From Niastella yeongjuensis (lineage in GTDB: Bacteria; Bacteroidota; Bacteroidia; Chitinophagales; Chitinophagaceae), in contig NZ_FOCZ01000005.1 of NCBI RefSeq assembly GCF_900110245.1, forward strand, positions 496,001 through 560,000: 64,000 nucleotides of DNA, written 5' to 3'. The position numbers and the translations under genes are program-made. How positions within the stretch are numbered: position 1 is the first letter of the stretch; each line of letters starts with the position of its first letter. The notes beneath the pieces were generated by a model that was given only the letters and a program-made list of their open reading frames with translations, did no database searches and was not told the origin of the DNA. Positions 1-8,587 of this stretch are shown here, one piece after another.

Positions 1-1853
1 AATCTTTTGGTATTAAACCGTTGTTTGAGAATATTTCATTTCATGTGGAAGAGGGCGATAAAATTGCGCTGGTAGCCCGTAATGGCAGTGGAAAAAGTAC
101 CCTGTTACGAATTCTCGCCGGCAGGGAAGTTGCCGATAGCGGCACCTCCTGGATCAATAAAGAAGTGACCGTAGCCCTTTTTGAGCAGGACCCCGTTTTT
201 GACGAAAAAGGCTCTATACTCGACAATATTTTCTATCATAATCACCCGGTTATCAACGCTATAAGGGAATTTGAGGCCATTAGCGAAGAGGGTGATCCCG
301 AAAAACTCAGTGATGCCATTGTAAAAATGGACGACCTCGGCGCCTGGGACTTTGACGCCAAAGTAAAACAGATCCTGGGTAAACTGAACATCCACCACCT
401 GAACCAGCCGGTAAATACCCTTTCAGGCGGACAACGTAAACGGGTGGCGCTGGCTAAAACCCTCATCGATATCGGTTTCGACCACAAACACGTGCTGCTG
501 ATCATGGACGAACCTACCAACCACCTGGATATTGAAATGGTGGAATGGCTGGAAAACTACCTCGATCAACAAAACGTAACCTTATTGCTGGTTACCCACG
601 ACCGCTACTTTCTGGATGCCGTAAGTAATGAGATCTGGGAAATAGACGGCAGTGACCTGTTTGTTTACAAGGGCGACTATGAAAATTACATTGAAAAGAA
701 AGCAGCCCGGCAGGAAAGCGATGCCGCCAGTATAGAAAAAGCACGTAATACCTACCGCAAAGAACTGGAATGGATGCGCAAGCAACCAAAAGCCCGCACC
801 ACCAAAAGTAAAAGCCGCCAGGACAACTTCTACAAAGTAGAAGCCAAAGCCAAACAACGGCTGGAAGACGCCCAATTGCAGTTGTCCATGAAAATGAACC
901 GGCTCGGGGGTAAAGTAATAGAACTGAAAAAAGTATACAAGAGCTTCGGCGACAAACAAATAATGAAAGGATTTGATTATACTTTCAAAAAAGGCGAACG
1001 CATAGGCGTTGTGGGTAAGAACGGAGCCGGTAAATCAACCTTCCTGAATATGTTGCAGGGCCTTGAGCCTGCCGACAGCGGTAAGATCAATATTGGCGAA
1101 ACAGTCATCTTTGGTAACTACTCCCAACAGGGACTGGTGATAAAAGAAGATGTGCGGGTTATTGAATTTGTAAAAAACATTGCAGAAAGCTTTCCCCTGG
1201 CCAGTGGTGGTGCCTTAAGTGCAGCCCAGTTCCTGCAATTATTCCTGTTTCCGCCAGAACAGCAATACACCTACATTTCCAAACTCAGCGGTGGTGAAAA
1301 AAGACGGTTGCACTTATTATCGATCCTGTTTCGCAATCCCAACTTTTTGATCCTCGATGAGCCTACCAACGACCTTGATCTGCCTACCCTTGGTGTGTTG
1401 GAAAACTTCCTGAGCGAATACCCCGGTTGTTTACTGATCGTTTCGCACGACCGGTATTTCATGGACCGCCTCGTAGATCACTTATTTGTTTTTGAAGGCG
1501 ACGGCGTCATCCGCGATTTCCCGGGCAACTATTCTCAATACCGGTTATGGTTAAAGGATAAAGAAGAAGAGGATAAAACCGACACCAAAACTACCAAACA
1601 GGAAGAAAAAGCGGCACCCGTTAAGGAAGCGGAGAAAAAGAAGATGTCGTATAATGAAAAAAGAGAATTCGAACAACTTCAAAAAGATATTGCCAGGCTT
1701 GAAAAAGAAAAGCAAACCGTTACCGAGCAAATGAACAGCGGCTCCCTGCCCTTCGATCAGTTGCAACAGCTATCGGTACGTATAAGCGAGATCACGGATC
1801 AGCTCGATGAGAAGGAGTTACGGTGGCTGGAATTGAGTGAATTTAGTGCGTAG
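1..1853 (+). CDS. ABC-F family ATPase (Uup-like), 5' end outside window
   Basis: The reading frame is open from the first bases, with codons for SFGIKPLFEN before the first in-frame TTG at 21, so the true start lies upstream of the window. Two ABC ATPase domains sit in one chain with no membrane segments, which defines the ABC-F class of translation or ribosome-associated ATPases. Domain 1 has Walker A ARNGSGKST, signature LSGGQRKR and Walker B LLIMDEPTNHLD. Domain 2 has GKNGAGKST, LSGGEKRR and FLILDEPTNDLD. Between them is the charged linker of the family. The C-terminus is a Lys/Glu-rich coiled coil of about 80 residues, as in Uup, which binds nucleic acid. The exact subfamily is inferred from that tail. 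It is cytosolic, with no close operon partner. Confidence 0.93.
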   Translation, partial: SFGIKPLFENISFHVEEGDKIALVARNGSGKSTLLRILAGREVADSGTSWINKEVTVALFEQDPVFDEKGSILDNIFYHNHPVINAIREFEAISEEGDPEKLSDAIVKMDDLGAWDFDAKVKQILGKLNIHHLNQPVNTLSGGQRKRVALAKTLIDIGFDHKHVLLIMDEPTNHLDIEMVEWLENYLDQQNVTLLLVTHDRYFLDAVSNEIWEIDGSDLFVYKGDYENYIEKKAARQESDAASIEKARNTYRKELEWMRKQPKARTTKSKSRQDNFYKVEAKAKQRLEDAQLQLSMKMNRLGGKVIELKKVYKSFGDKQIMKGFDYTFKKGERIGVVGKNGAGKSTFLNMLQGLEPADSGKINIGETVIFGNYSQQGLVIKEDVRVIEFVKNIAESFPLASGGALSAAQFLQLFLFPPEQQYTYISKLSGGEKRRLHLLSILFRNPNFLILDEPTNDLDLPTLGVLENFLSEYPGCLLIVSHDRYFMDRLVDHLFVFEGDGVIRDFPGNYSQYRLWLKDKEEEDKTDTKTTKQEEKAAPVKEAEKKKMSYNEKREFEQLQKDIARLEKEKQTVTEQMNSGSLPFDQLQQLSVRISEITDQLDEKELRWLELSEFSA

Positions 1854-1911
1854 TTGATCAGTTCTTTCTACCACTCAACATCGATTCATCTCAAAATCCA
1901 ATCCACCCAGC

Positions 1912-1919
1912 TATTTTTG
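1912..1919 (+). promoter_or_regulatory. Candidate -7 element (TAnnTTTG) for the M28 peptidase gene
   Basis: TATTTTTG matches the Bacteroidota -7 consensus and lies 20 nt before the ATG at 1940. I see no convincing -33 TTTG at the expected distance, so this is a partial match. Confidence 0.45.
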
Positions 1920-1939
1920 ATAAAAACAAAAAGTACATT

Positions 1940-3475
1940 ATGAGAAGTATGCTCCTGGTTATGGCTTTGGCGGCCACCTCAGTCGCCTCGGCGCAAAAGA
2001 CCGCCGACCCGAAGCCATTTGCCAATACAATAACCCCGGATGACCTTAAGAAACATTTGTACATCGTAGCAGGACCTGCCATGGAAGGCCGCGAAACGGC
2101 CACCGAAGGACAACGCAAAGCAGCCGCTTATATTGAAAGCCAGTTCAAGGCACTGGGGTTACAACCCGGTAATAAAGGCAATTTTCAATTAGGCTTTCCC
2201 ATATACCAGGATTCTATAGCCAAAGCAGCCATTGATGTAAATGGAAGATCGTTTGCCATATTCAACGATTTTATGATCAGCCAAAATATGGCGCACACAA
2301 GCACTATTTTCTGTAACGAAGTAGTTTTTGCCGGCGCTGGCATCAGCGACAGTTCACGCAATGATTTTAAGGATGTTGCCGGTAAAATTGTACTGGTAAT
2401 GCAAACCCCGCCCCCATCACCACCAACCGGTGGAGTTTCCAGTGCCCGTAACCGGTCGCGGTTTGGTCCATTTAGTGTAATTGAATCCGCACAAAAAAAC
2501 GGCGCTGCCGCTATTTTAATAGTTCAGAGTAATTTTCCCCGACGCGGTGGTATGCCGTTAGGAAAAGGGCCTGCCTACCTCGATGGATTTCAAAATATGG
2601 TGTATCCCAATGCCTATTTTGTATCTGAAGATATTGCCAAAGCCGTCATGGGCAACGAGTTCGATGTCGCTAAAGAAGCTGTAAAAACCGGTAATGTACA
2701 ACCTAAAACGTATACAGCTGAAGTAAAGCTGGAATTCAGAAAAGACAGAATAGAATTAGCGAGCAGCAACGTAGTGGGTTTTCTGGAAGGCACCGATAAA
2801 AAAGAAGAGTTTGTTTTTATCACTGCGCATTACGATCACCTGGGCAAACGCGGCGATTCAGTTATTTACTACGGCGCCGATGACGATGGTTCAGGCACCG
2901 TAAGTGTGCTGGAGCTGGCTGAAGCATTTGTAAAAGCAAAAGCAGCTGGTAAAGGTCCCCGCCGCTCTATCGTATTCATGACTGTTTCAGGAGAGGAAAA
3001 GGGATTATGGGGATCAGAATTTTACAGTGACCACCCATTGTATCCGTTAAATAAAACTACCGTTGACCTGAATATCGATATGATCGGCCGTACCGACCCC
3101 AAACGCAAAGAAGGTGACAGCACCAATTATGTGTATGTGGTGGGCGATGACAAACTCAGTTCAGACCTGCGCCCCATCAGCGAGGCCATGAATAAAAAAT
3201 ACACCAAACTGGAGCTTGATTATAAATACAATGCGCCCAAAGATCCTGAACGCATTTACTATCGCAGCGACCATTATAATTTCGCCCGTAAAGGTGTACC
3301 TATCATTTTCTATTTCAACGGCACACACAACGATTACCATCGCCCCAGCGATACGCCCGATAAGATCAATTACAACCTGATGGCTAAAAGAGCCCAACTG
3401 GTATTTTATACCGCCTGGGAAATGGCCAACCGCAATGACATGTTGAAAAGAGATATTCCGCTGACAGAACAATAA
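1940..3475 (+). CDS. Secreted M28-family zinc peptidase with PA domain
   Basis: A 511-residue protein with an N-terminal signal peptide (about residues 1-18, ending SVASAQ). A protease-associated (PA) insert spans roughly residues 100-250. The C-terminal M28 catalytic domain carries the expected di-zinc ligands in order: His in TAHYDHLG, Asp in GADDDGSGT, Glu in SGEEKG, Asp in NIDMIGR and His in NDYHRPSDTP. Family members are aminopeptidases acting in the periplasm or outside the cell. The substrate cannot be told from sequence. It is transcribed alone and is followed by a strong hairpin shared with the convergent methyltransferase gene. Confidence 0.92.
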   Translation: MRSMLLVMALAATSVASAQKTADPKPFANTITPDDLKKHLYIVAGPAMEGRETATEGQRKAAAYIESQFKALGLQPGNKGNFQLGFPIYQDSIAKAAIDVNGRSFAIFNDFMISQNMAHTSTIFCNEVVFAGAGISDSSRNDFKDVAGKIVLVMQTPPPSPPTGGVSSARNRSRFGPFSVIESAQKNGAAAILIVQSNFPRRGGMPLGKGPAYLDGFQNMVYPNAYFVSEDIAKAVMGNEFDVAKEAVKTGNVQPKTYTAEVKLEFRKDRIELASSNVVGFLEGTDKKEEFVFITAHYDHLGKRGDSVIYYGADDDGSGTVSVLELAEAFVKAKAAGKGPRRSIVFMTVSGEEKGLWGSEFYSDHPLYPLNKTTVDLNIDMIGRTDPKRKEGDSTNYVYVVGDDKLSSDLRPISEAMNKKYTKLELDYKYNAPKDPERIYYRSDHYNFARKGVPIIFYFNGTHNDYHRPSDTPDKINYNLMAKRAQLVFYTAWEMANRNDMLKRDIPLTEQ

Positions 3476-3493
3476 GAAATCAACTACTGATAA

Positions 3494-3523
3494 GAATAGC
3501 CACGGTTTACCCCGTGGCTATTC
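3494..3523. terminator. Hairpin between convergent genes
   Basis: A perfect 12-bp stem (GAATAGCCACGG and its complement) with a 6-nt loop TTTACC lies between the stops of the M28 gene (+) and the RlmK-like gene (-). It can serve both strands. The U-tract on the plus side is short. Confidence 0.75.
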
Positions 3524-3541
3524 TGTTTTACAGGCAATCGG

Positions 3542-4489
3542 TTAAACCCATAACTTATAACAATACCTGAATAATTTACCTTCAAAATCAAACGGCGTGG
3601 TAGCGCGGGTGATATCTTTTATTTCAGTTGTATGGATCTGTTCTTTGTCCAGCTCGAACTTTCGGTAGTTGGTACTGAAGTAAATAATTCCCCCGGGTGC
3701 TACTGCCCGGATGGTTTTATTCAACAGTTCGGCATGATCGCGTTGAATGTCAAGGAAGTCTTTCATTCGTTTGCTATTGCTGAATGTGGGTGGGTCCATC
3801 ACTACCAGGTCATACGAAGCGGGTGGCAATGAATCGAGGTATTGTTTTACATCGGCATGAACAAACTCATGGTTCTTTTCATTGTGCAGATCATTCAACC
3901 GCATATTTTCTTCAGCCCATTGCAAATAGGTTTTTGACAGGTCAACCGAAGTTACTTTGGAAGCGCCGCCGGCTGCGGCGTATACCGAGAATGAGCCGGT
4001 ATAACAGAAAAGGTTGAGCACCCTTTTTTCATTGGCCTCACTCCGTACCATTCCCCGGGTTATGCGGTGATCGAGAAATAAACCGGTATCGAGATAATCG
4101 CTCAGGTTCACTTTAAATTTCAGTCCGGCTTCCTCTACAACAAAGTTTGCGCCTTCCTCACTCACCCGCTGGTACTGGCCCAACCGGCCTGGTTTACGCT
4201 GGCGCTCTTTTATGAACACATTGTCAACCGGCATTTGCAACACATCGCAGATCAGTTCAATACAGGCTTCCAGCCAGGCTTCATGTTCAACCTCTGCCAT
4301 TTCAAATTTCCGCTTGTATTCGGCCAGGTATAAATTATCGCCATAGCGTTCAATACACAAAGCAAATTCAGGCAGGTCATGATCATAAATGCGGTAACAG
4401 GTAATGCCCTGGCGTTTTGCCTGTTTATGTAAATGCCGGTACACTTTGGTAAGCCGGTTGCGGAACATTTCGAATTTTTCGGGGAGCAT
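3542..4489 (-). CDS. Class I SAM-dependent rRNA methyltransferase, RlmK-like
   Basis: A 315-residue protein related to the C-terminal (RlmK) half of E. coli RlmL, which makes m7G2069 in 23S rRNA. The SAM site is seen in LNLFCYTGSFSVYAAAGGA (motif I) followed by VDLSKTYLQWAEEN. The catalytic-loop motif is VVMDPPTFSNSKRM, characteristic of the RlmK/RlmI group. The THUMP domain and the RlmL half are absent, so this is a stand-alone enzyme. The ATG at 4489 lies only 5 nt after a candidate -7 element. An in-frame Met 7 codons downstream (4468) is an alternative start. Confidence 0.85.
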   Translation of the reverse strand: MLPEKFEMFRNRLTKVYRHLHKQAKRQGITCYRIYDHDLPEFALCIERYGDNLYLAEYKRKFEMAEVEHEAWLEACIELICDVLQMPVDNVFIKERQRKPGRLGQYQRVSEEGANFVVEEAGLKFKVNLSDYLDTGLFLDHRITRGMVRSEANEKRVLNLFCYTGSFSVYAAAGGASKVTSVDLSKTYLQWAEENMRLNDLHNEKNHEFVHADVKQYLDSLPPASYDLVVMDPPTFSNSKRMKDFLDIQRDHAELLNKTIRAVAPGGIIYFSTNYRKFELDKEQIHTTEIKDITRATTPFDFEGKLFRYCYKLWV

Positions 4490-4494
4490 GGAGG

Positions 4495-4502
4495 CAAAAG
4501 TA
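4495..4502 (-). promoter_or_regulatory. Candidate -7 element directly upstream of the methyltransferase start
   Basis: On the minus strand TACTTTTG (TAnnTTTG) is followed by only 5 nt before the ATG at 4489. If used, the transcript would be leaderless or would start translation at the Met at 4468. No clear -33 element is seen. Confidence 0.4.
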
Positions 4503-4511
4503 GTGAAAACA

Positions 4512-4541
4512 GCTGTAAGCTTTAAGCCTTAAGCTGTAAGC
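4512..4541. repeat. Heptad array, GCTTTAA type
   Basis: Four consecutive 7-nt units (GCTGTAA, GCTTTAA, GCCTTAA, GCTGTAA) plus a partial unit. It belongs to the window-wide set of 7-nt-period intergenic arrays. The array at 7879-7905 has the same flavour on the opposite strand. Confidence 0.8.
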
Positions 4542-4574
4542 CAATACACATCTTCGCGGCGTGCTTCACGCTAC

Positions 4575-4594
4575 AATCCGCCAGCAGGCGGATT
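4575..4594. repeat. REP-like palindrome (CCGCC..GGCGG)
   Basis: AATCCGCC and GGCGGATT form a perfect 8-bp stem around AGCA. Closely related palindromes occur at 5984-6003 and 7810-7825, which indicates a dispersed repeat family. Confidence 0.7.
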
Positions 4595-4619
4595 CAGCGG
4601 ACGAGGCAACCGAAAACAT

Positions 4620-4768
4620 AGAACTAAGAATTAAGAACCCTAAAACTTTAATATAAACTTTAAACTATAAACTTTAAACTATAAACTTTAAACTATAAAC
4701 TTTAAACTTTAAACTATAAACTTTAAACTATAAACTTTAAACTTTCAACTATAAACTTTAAACTTTCA
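4620..4768. repeat. Long heptad array, AACTTTA/AACTATA type
   Basis: It begins with AGAACTA-type units (4620-4640) and continues with about 18 units alternating mainly AACTTTA and AACTATA. It runs over the stop codon of the MFS gene that ends at 4758. Apart from this array, the array at 4512 and the palindrome, the 4490-4757 gap holds no gene I can support. Confidence 0.9.
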
Positions 4769-5963
4769 TATACCTTTTCAACCAAAGAAATCCAACAGCA
4801 GTAATAAAGCTGGTTCCACCCAACACCCACCACAACACATTGAACCCCGCATATTCGGCAATTTGTGAGCCCAGGAACGGGCCGGTGGTTTGTGCAATGG
4901 ACCAGGCTATGGTATACAGACCTGCATATTGACCACGGTTGTGATCGGCGCTGCGGGCAGTCCAGAAAGTGTTCATAAACGGCAATACCAGGATCTCGCC
5001 CATGGTCATTACCACCATCATCAGTAATGCCAGGAGGTGATCGATGTGAAAGAGGTTCAGCATAAAATAGGCAATGCCTACCAGCACGGTGCCTCGTACA
5101 ATATAAAACAGGTTCGAACGGCGGCCTTCCAGTTTAAAGATGAGCACCATTTCAATAATAGCGATCAACACGCCATTGAGTGCGCCTATTAAACCGATGA
5201 AGCGTTCATTAAAATGCAATTCAATTTTATAGTAGGCATTCAGGTTAGTAAACAACTGAAAAAAGCAACCAGCAAATAAGATCGTGAGCAGAATAAACCA
5301 GAGATAGATCTTATCGCGATAAGGCGAATGCGAAGGGTCGGCAACAACCGGTTTTTTAGCTGGCTTCACCTGTTTGGAAGGATGTAAGAAATACGACAAC
5401 AATAATACAGCAGTGAGGTTGGTAATCCCATCCACCCAGAACAGCAATTCATAATTGATAGCGGCCAGCAAACCACCAATGGCGCTGCCAACAGCCCAGC
5501 CCAGGTTAATGGCCAACCGGTTCAGCGCATACGAACGGGTACGCGTATCTTCTTTACTATAGGCAACGATAGCCGTAGAGTTGGCGGGCCTGAATGCTTC
5601 ATTCACCAGGCTCAACAAAAAAGTAAACAAACAGATGAGTGGAAATGATTTCATTTGCCCCAGCACCATAAACAGTATACCGCCTCCACCCAATGTGATC
5701 AGTTGTACGGAGTGAAAGCCAATGCGGTCTGTTAGTTTACCACCCAGGAAACCGCCCGTTACCGCTCCCAATCCAAACAGCGCCATTACAAAACCTGCCT
5801 GTCCAATGGTGTATCCCATTGCCGGACTGGTAAGATAAATTGTCATGAAGGGAAGAACCATGGTACCGCTGCGGTTCACTAACATTACAAACGACAGCCA
5901 CCAGGTTGAGGGCGACAATCCGCTATAGGCATTTTTATATAGAGAAAGCGTTTTGGTTATCAT
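4758..5963 (-). CDS. MFS transporter
   Basis: A major facilitator superfamily protein of about 400 residues with 12 predicted hydrophobic segments. The loop between TM2 and TM3 reads GGFLGGKLTDRIGF, the MFS signature (G-x-L-a-D-r). It resembles drug/H+ antiporter-type permeases, but the substrate cannot be assigned. I chose the ATG at 5963 (protein starting MITKTLSLYK) over an in-frame ATG at 6023. The longer version would run through the perfect terminator palindrome at 5984-6003. The C-terminal end lies inside a heptad array. It is downstream of, but separated by that terminator from, the DUF4197 gene. Confidence 0.85.
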   Translation of the reverse strand: MITKTLSLYKNAYSGLSPSTWWLSFVMLVNRSGTMVLPFMTIYLTSPAMGYTIGQAGFVMALFGLGAVTGGFLGGKLTDRIGFHSVQLITLGGGGILFMVLGQMKSFPLICLFTFLLSLVNEAFRPANSTAIVAYSKEDTRTRSYALNRLAINLGWAVGSAIGGLLAAINYELLFWVDGITNLTAVLLLSYFLHPSKQVKPAKKPVVADPSHSPYRDKIYLWFILLTILFAGCFFQLFTNLNAYYKIELHFNERFIGLIGALNGVLIAIIEMVLIFKLEGRRSNLFYIVRGTVLVGIAYFMLNLFHIDHLLALLMMVVMTMGEILVLPFMNTFWTARSADHNRGQYAGLYTIAWSIAQTTGPFLGSQIAEYAGFNVLWWVLGGTSFITAVGFLWLKRYMKV

Positions 5964-5983
5964 GTGACTTATTATAAAAAAAA

Positions 5984-6003
5984 CATCCGCCAGCTGGCGG
6001 ATG
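5984..6003 (-). terminator. Terminator palindrome of the DUF4197 gene (REP-like)
   Basis: A 20-nt perfect palindrome CATCCGCCAGCTGGCGGATG is followed on the minus strand by a run of 8 T (5976-5983). That is the form of a rho-independent terminator for the gene ending at 6042. It also belongs to the CCGCCAGCTGGCGG repeat family. Confidence 0.75.
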
Positions 6004-6041
6004 CAATTTATAATAAATCTCACAGCAGACAGGGGAAAAAC

Positions 6042-6779
6042 TTAACTACCGCTATTGCCAAACACTTTTTTCAGGATATCCGTAACACGGGCAGCAGGAT
6101 CTTTACGGATCTTTTGTTCTTCCTGTGCTACCTGAAAGAACATACCACCCAGCGATTTCTCGGTAACATACCCGGCTAAATCGGGATTTATTTTATTCTT
6201 AACAAGGGGCAATTTGTTGTAAGCATCAAACACTGTTTTCCAGTAGGAGGTGGCTGATGTTTTTTGTAAAGCAGTATCAATTATGGGGCGAAACGCAGTG
6301 GTGAGTGCCGCTGTAGTTTTACCACGCAGATAACCGGTAGCCGCAGTATCGCTTCCTTTTAAAATTCCCAATGCATCACTTATGCTCATGCTTTTAATGG
6401 CATTCACAAAAATAGGCGCGGCTGATTTGCTGGCATCTTCGGCTGCCCGGTTCATTGATAAAATTGCGTTATCAACCAGTTTACCCATACCTGCAGCACG
6501 CAAGGCAGTTTCTACTTTTTGTGCTTCGGGAGGCATCAGCACTTTAATAGCGGCATTGGCAAAAAAGCCATCTACAGCCGATAACTTAGTGGCACTGTTT
6601 GTAGCGCCCACGCTCAATGCGTCTTTTAAACCTGCGATAATTTCATCGGTGCTTAAACCGGTACCAGTGGTGCTGCCAGTTGCCTTGCTCAGCACACTGC
6701 TGGCTTTTTTCAACAGACTACTTTGTGCAAAGGATGCAACACTCGTAAGAAGTAACAGGGGTAAAACTATTCTTTTCAT
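6042..6779 (-). CDS. DUF4197 protein, periplasmic (copy 1)
   Basis: About 245 residues with a signal peptide beginning MKRIVLPLLLL and ending near SFAQ. An alternative start 4 codons upstream is at 6791. The body matches the DUF4197 family: GLKDALSVGATN, DGFFANAAIKVLMPPEAQKVE, LSMNRAAEDASKSA, and IFVNAIKSMSISDALGIL followed by GSDTAATGYLR. The function of the family is unknown. It is all-helical and secreted. A paralog lies at 31856-32608 with the same domain but a lipoprotein signal. It ends in a clear terminator. Confidence 0.85.
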   Translation of the reverse strand: MKRIVLPLLLLTSVASFAQSSLLKKASSVLSKATGSTTGTGLSTDEIIAGLKDALSVGATNSATKLSAVDGFFANAAIKVLMPPEAQKVETALRAAGMGKLVDNAILSMNRAAEDASKSAAPIFVNAIKSMSISDALGILKGSDTAATGYLRGKTTAALTTAFRPIIDTALQKTSATSYWKTVFDAYNKLPLVKNKINPDLAGYVTEKSLGGMFFQVAQEEQKIRKDPAARVTDILKKVFGNSGS

Positions 6780-6847
6780 AGAGATATTCATTAAATAATT
6801 CAGCTAAAATAACGTGTTAAATGATAAAAAGTTGTTAAGCAAACGGG

Positions 6848-7285
6848 TTATTTATCCCACATAAAATGCTCAGCCTTAGGCATATGCTCGAATACATGTT
6901 TTACTGTATCTGGCGGAACCGTGAGTTTGCGCTGCAGCACATCCATCCAGGCACCGTCAACAGTAAGAATGGCAGCCGTTTCATCGCCATTTTTCCTAAT
7001 ATAATGCTGAATGGTCCACCGCGAAAAATCGGGTCGTGTTTTCAGCAATTGAACATCAATAGTTATGACGTCACCCATTCTGATTTCTTTCTTAAAAACA
7101 CATTCTTCTCTAAATAAAATGGGCCCAAAATGGTGTTTCACCATAAACGATGGGGTTAACCCATTTTCCCCCAGAAATAAAACCCGCACATACGCACCAA
7201 AATCATAATATACGGAATGCCGTAAATGAAAGTTGGGGTCCAGGTCAGACCAGCGAATTTCCAGAGGTTTAATGTATGCACTCAT
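6848..7285 (-). CDS. Acyl-CoA thioesterase-like hotdog protein
   Basis: About 145 residues. The start RWSDLDPNFHLRHSVYYDF corresponds to the 4HBT hotdog motif, in which an Asp-x-x-x-His pattern sits at the start of the central helix. Family members hydrolyse acyl-CoA thioesters. I prefer the ATG at 7285 (MSAYIKPLEIRW) because the family begins there. An upstream in-frame ATG at 7312 would add 9 unconserved residues. The substrate is unknown. There is no functional link to its neighbours. Confidence 0.75.
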   Translation of the reverse strand: MSAYIKPLEIRWSDLDPNFHLRHSVYYDFGAYVRVLFLGENGLTPSFMVKHHFGPILFREECVFKKEIRMGDVITIDVQLLKTRPDFSRWTIQHYIRKNGDETAAILTVDGAWMDVLQRKLTVPPDTVKHVFEHMPKAEHFMWDK

Positions 7286-7364
7286 AAAATTTATATAAAA
7301 TGATTCCGGCAAAATTAGTCAGTTATCAATATTATTAGTATTTTTTCAACACACACCTTGTTCT

Positions 7365-7688
7365 GTGCGATCATTAACCACCATGATATGTTTAACCGCC
7401 TTTTTTGCCCTGCAGTATGGCAAACTGGTTAACTATTGGCATTGTCGCATCGCTTCTATTTACACCTCCACCGCCTGCGATTGCGTAAAACAATTACTCG
7501 ACAATCACAAAGACACCACGCACCACTCCTCAACCATCTTAAAAGAAAAAACAGAAGAAGTAGTGTTGTTTCATGAGCAACACACAAACTGGTCACCCAC
7601 TGAAACACCTGTCATCTACGAAACAGCATATATAGATTTAATTCCAGAGATCTACTCCCCTGCTATCTTTCAGCCTCCCCGATTTTAG
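7365..7688 (+). CDS. Small secreted or membrane-anchored protein of unknown function
   Basis: 107 residues from a GTG start; an ATG at 7383 is an alternative. A short hydrophobic N-terminus is followed by a cysteine-bearing segment (YWHC, then TACDCVKQLL) and a polar, Thr/Glu-rich tail ending in FQPPRF. Small Bacteroidota secreted proteins with a similar Cys pattern and a Pro-Pro-aromatic tail exist, but I do not recognise a named family. Codon use is compatible with a gene. Confidence is moderate because the protein is short and isolated. Confidence 0.5.
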   Translation: MRSLTTMICLTAFFALQYGKLVNYWHCRIASIYTSTACDCVKQLLDNHKDTTHHSSTILKEKTEEVVLFHEQHTNWSPTETPVIYETAYIDLIPEIYSPAIFQPPRF

Positions 7689-7931
7689 TTTTTAGTTCGC
7701 GGCTTACGGCCCCCCCAGCCCCTCCGGTGGAGTGGGAGCAATACAGCTGCGCGCTAAAACTCAACTTAATAATTTCTCAACTTTTTCTACTTCTGCTTCC
7801 GCCGCCGAATCCGCCAGTTGGCGGAGAAGGAGGGCCGCATGCGCATGCAATGCGCCGCGCAGATGTGTATTGCCTTTCAGCTTAAAGCTTACCGCTTATA
7901 GCTGCATTCTTCATCCATCAATTAAATCATC
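7689..7931. other. Intergenic stretch built of repeat fragments
   Basis: No convincing gene. It contains a palindrome TCCGCCA-GT-TGGCGGA (7810-7825) of the CCGCCAGCTGGCGG family and a heptad array of AGCTTAA-type units (7879-7905), the same flavour as the array at 4512 but on the other strand. The open frame across it (7732-7935) has a repetitive Ala/Arg/Ser composition and looks spurious. Confidence 0.65.
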
Positions 7932-8528
7932 ATGAAACCTAATCATATAACAGTCATAGCTATCTTCTTTTTTATATTATCCGCCTGCACTCCTAAAATG
8001 GCCACTCAAACACCCCAACCGGTTAACATAGAAGTAACAGATAAAAAGGGAAACCTGATCCTGCTTGGTAAAAGCACACGTGAACGGCTGGCCCAACCGC
8101 CATTCGATGTTTGGTACACTAAAAATTTCGAGGCTTATACCGTTGATAGCACCACGGCCAACCAGATAAAACCTTTATTGAAAAATAAACAGTTCTTACT
8201 ATTTATGGGAACCTGGTGTGGCGACAGCCGCCGCGAAGTGCCCCGTATGTATAAAATACTTGATTACTGCGGTGTTAAACACTCACAGATCCAACTAATA
8301 ACCCTGAATAACAGCGATACGGCGTATAAACAAAGCCCGGGACATGAAGAACGCGGTTTGAACATCCGCCGGGTACCCACCCTGTTGATTTTTGAGAACC
8401 AGCGCGAAGTAGGCCGGGTGGTTGAATCGCCCATTACCTCACTCGAAAAAGACATACAGGCCATTGTTACCGGCAAACCTTATGAACATCGGTATAAGGA
8501 CCTTGTTAATCCCAAACCCGCCATGTGA
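7932..8528 (+). CDS. Thioredoxin-like lipoprotein
   Basis: 198 residues with a lipoprotein signal (hydrophobic residues 6-17, lipobox LSAC). The thioredoxin-fold domain covers about residues 70-185. The active-site region reads FMGTWCGDSRREVPRM, so the first Cys of CxxC is kept while the second is Ser (CGDS). That pattern is common in this Bacteroidota group and argues against a classical dithiol oxidoreductase. The cis-Pro region is seen as RRVPTLLIF. It is probably anchored in the periplasm. It overlaps by 4 nt an unlikely longer frame of the FKBP gene, so the two may be cotranscribed, but FKBP has its own promoter candidate. Confidence 0.8.
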   Translation: MKPNHITVIAIFFFILSACTPKMATQTPQPVNIEVTDKKGNLILLGKSTRERLAQPPFDVWYTKNFEAYTVDSTTANQIKPLLKNKQFLLFMGTWCGDSRREVPRMYKILDYCGVKHSQIQLITLNNSDTAYKQSPGHEERGLNIRRVPTLLIFENQREVGRVVESPITSLEKDIQAIVTGKPYEHRYKDLVNPKPAM

Positions 8529-8561
8529 CAATATTTCACCTGCTTTTTCGTTTCATTCACT

Positions 8562-8569
8562 TACTTTTG
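8562..8569 (+). promoter_or_regulatory. Candidate -7 element for the FKBP gene
   Basis: TACTTTTG matches TAnnTTTG and lies 18 nt before the ATG at 8588. It supports that start over the upstream in-frame codon at 8525, which would precede the promoter. Confidence 0.5.
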
Positions 8570-8587
8570 ACGCCTAAAATTTACGTA

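Noticed and set aside
4620-4768. Possible CRISPR array in the repetitive stretch
   Set aside because: Units are 7 nt with no unique spacers and no cas genes are present, so this is a simple-repeat array.
7732-7935. 67-codon open frame upstream of the thioredoxin-like gene
   Set aside because: Ala/Arg/Ser-rich translation of repeat sequence, including a palindrome, that overlaps the next gene start.
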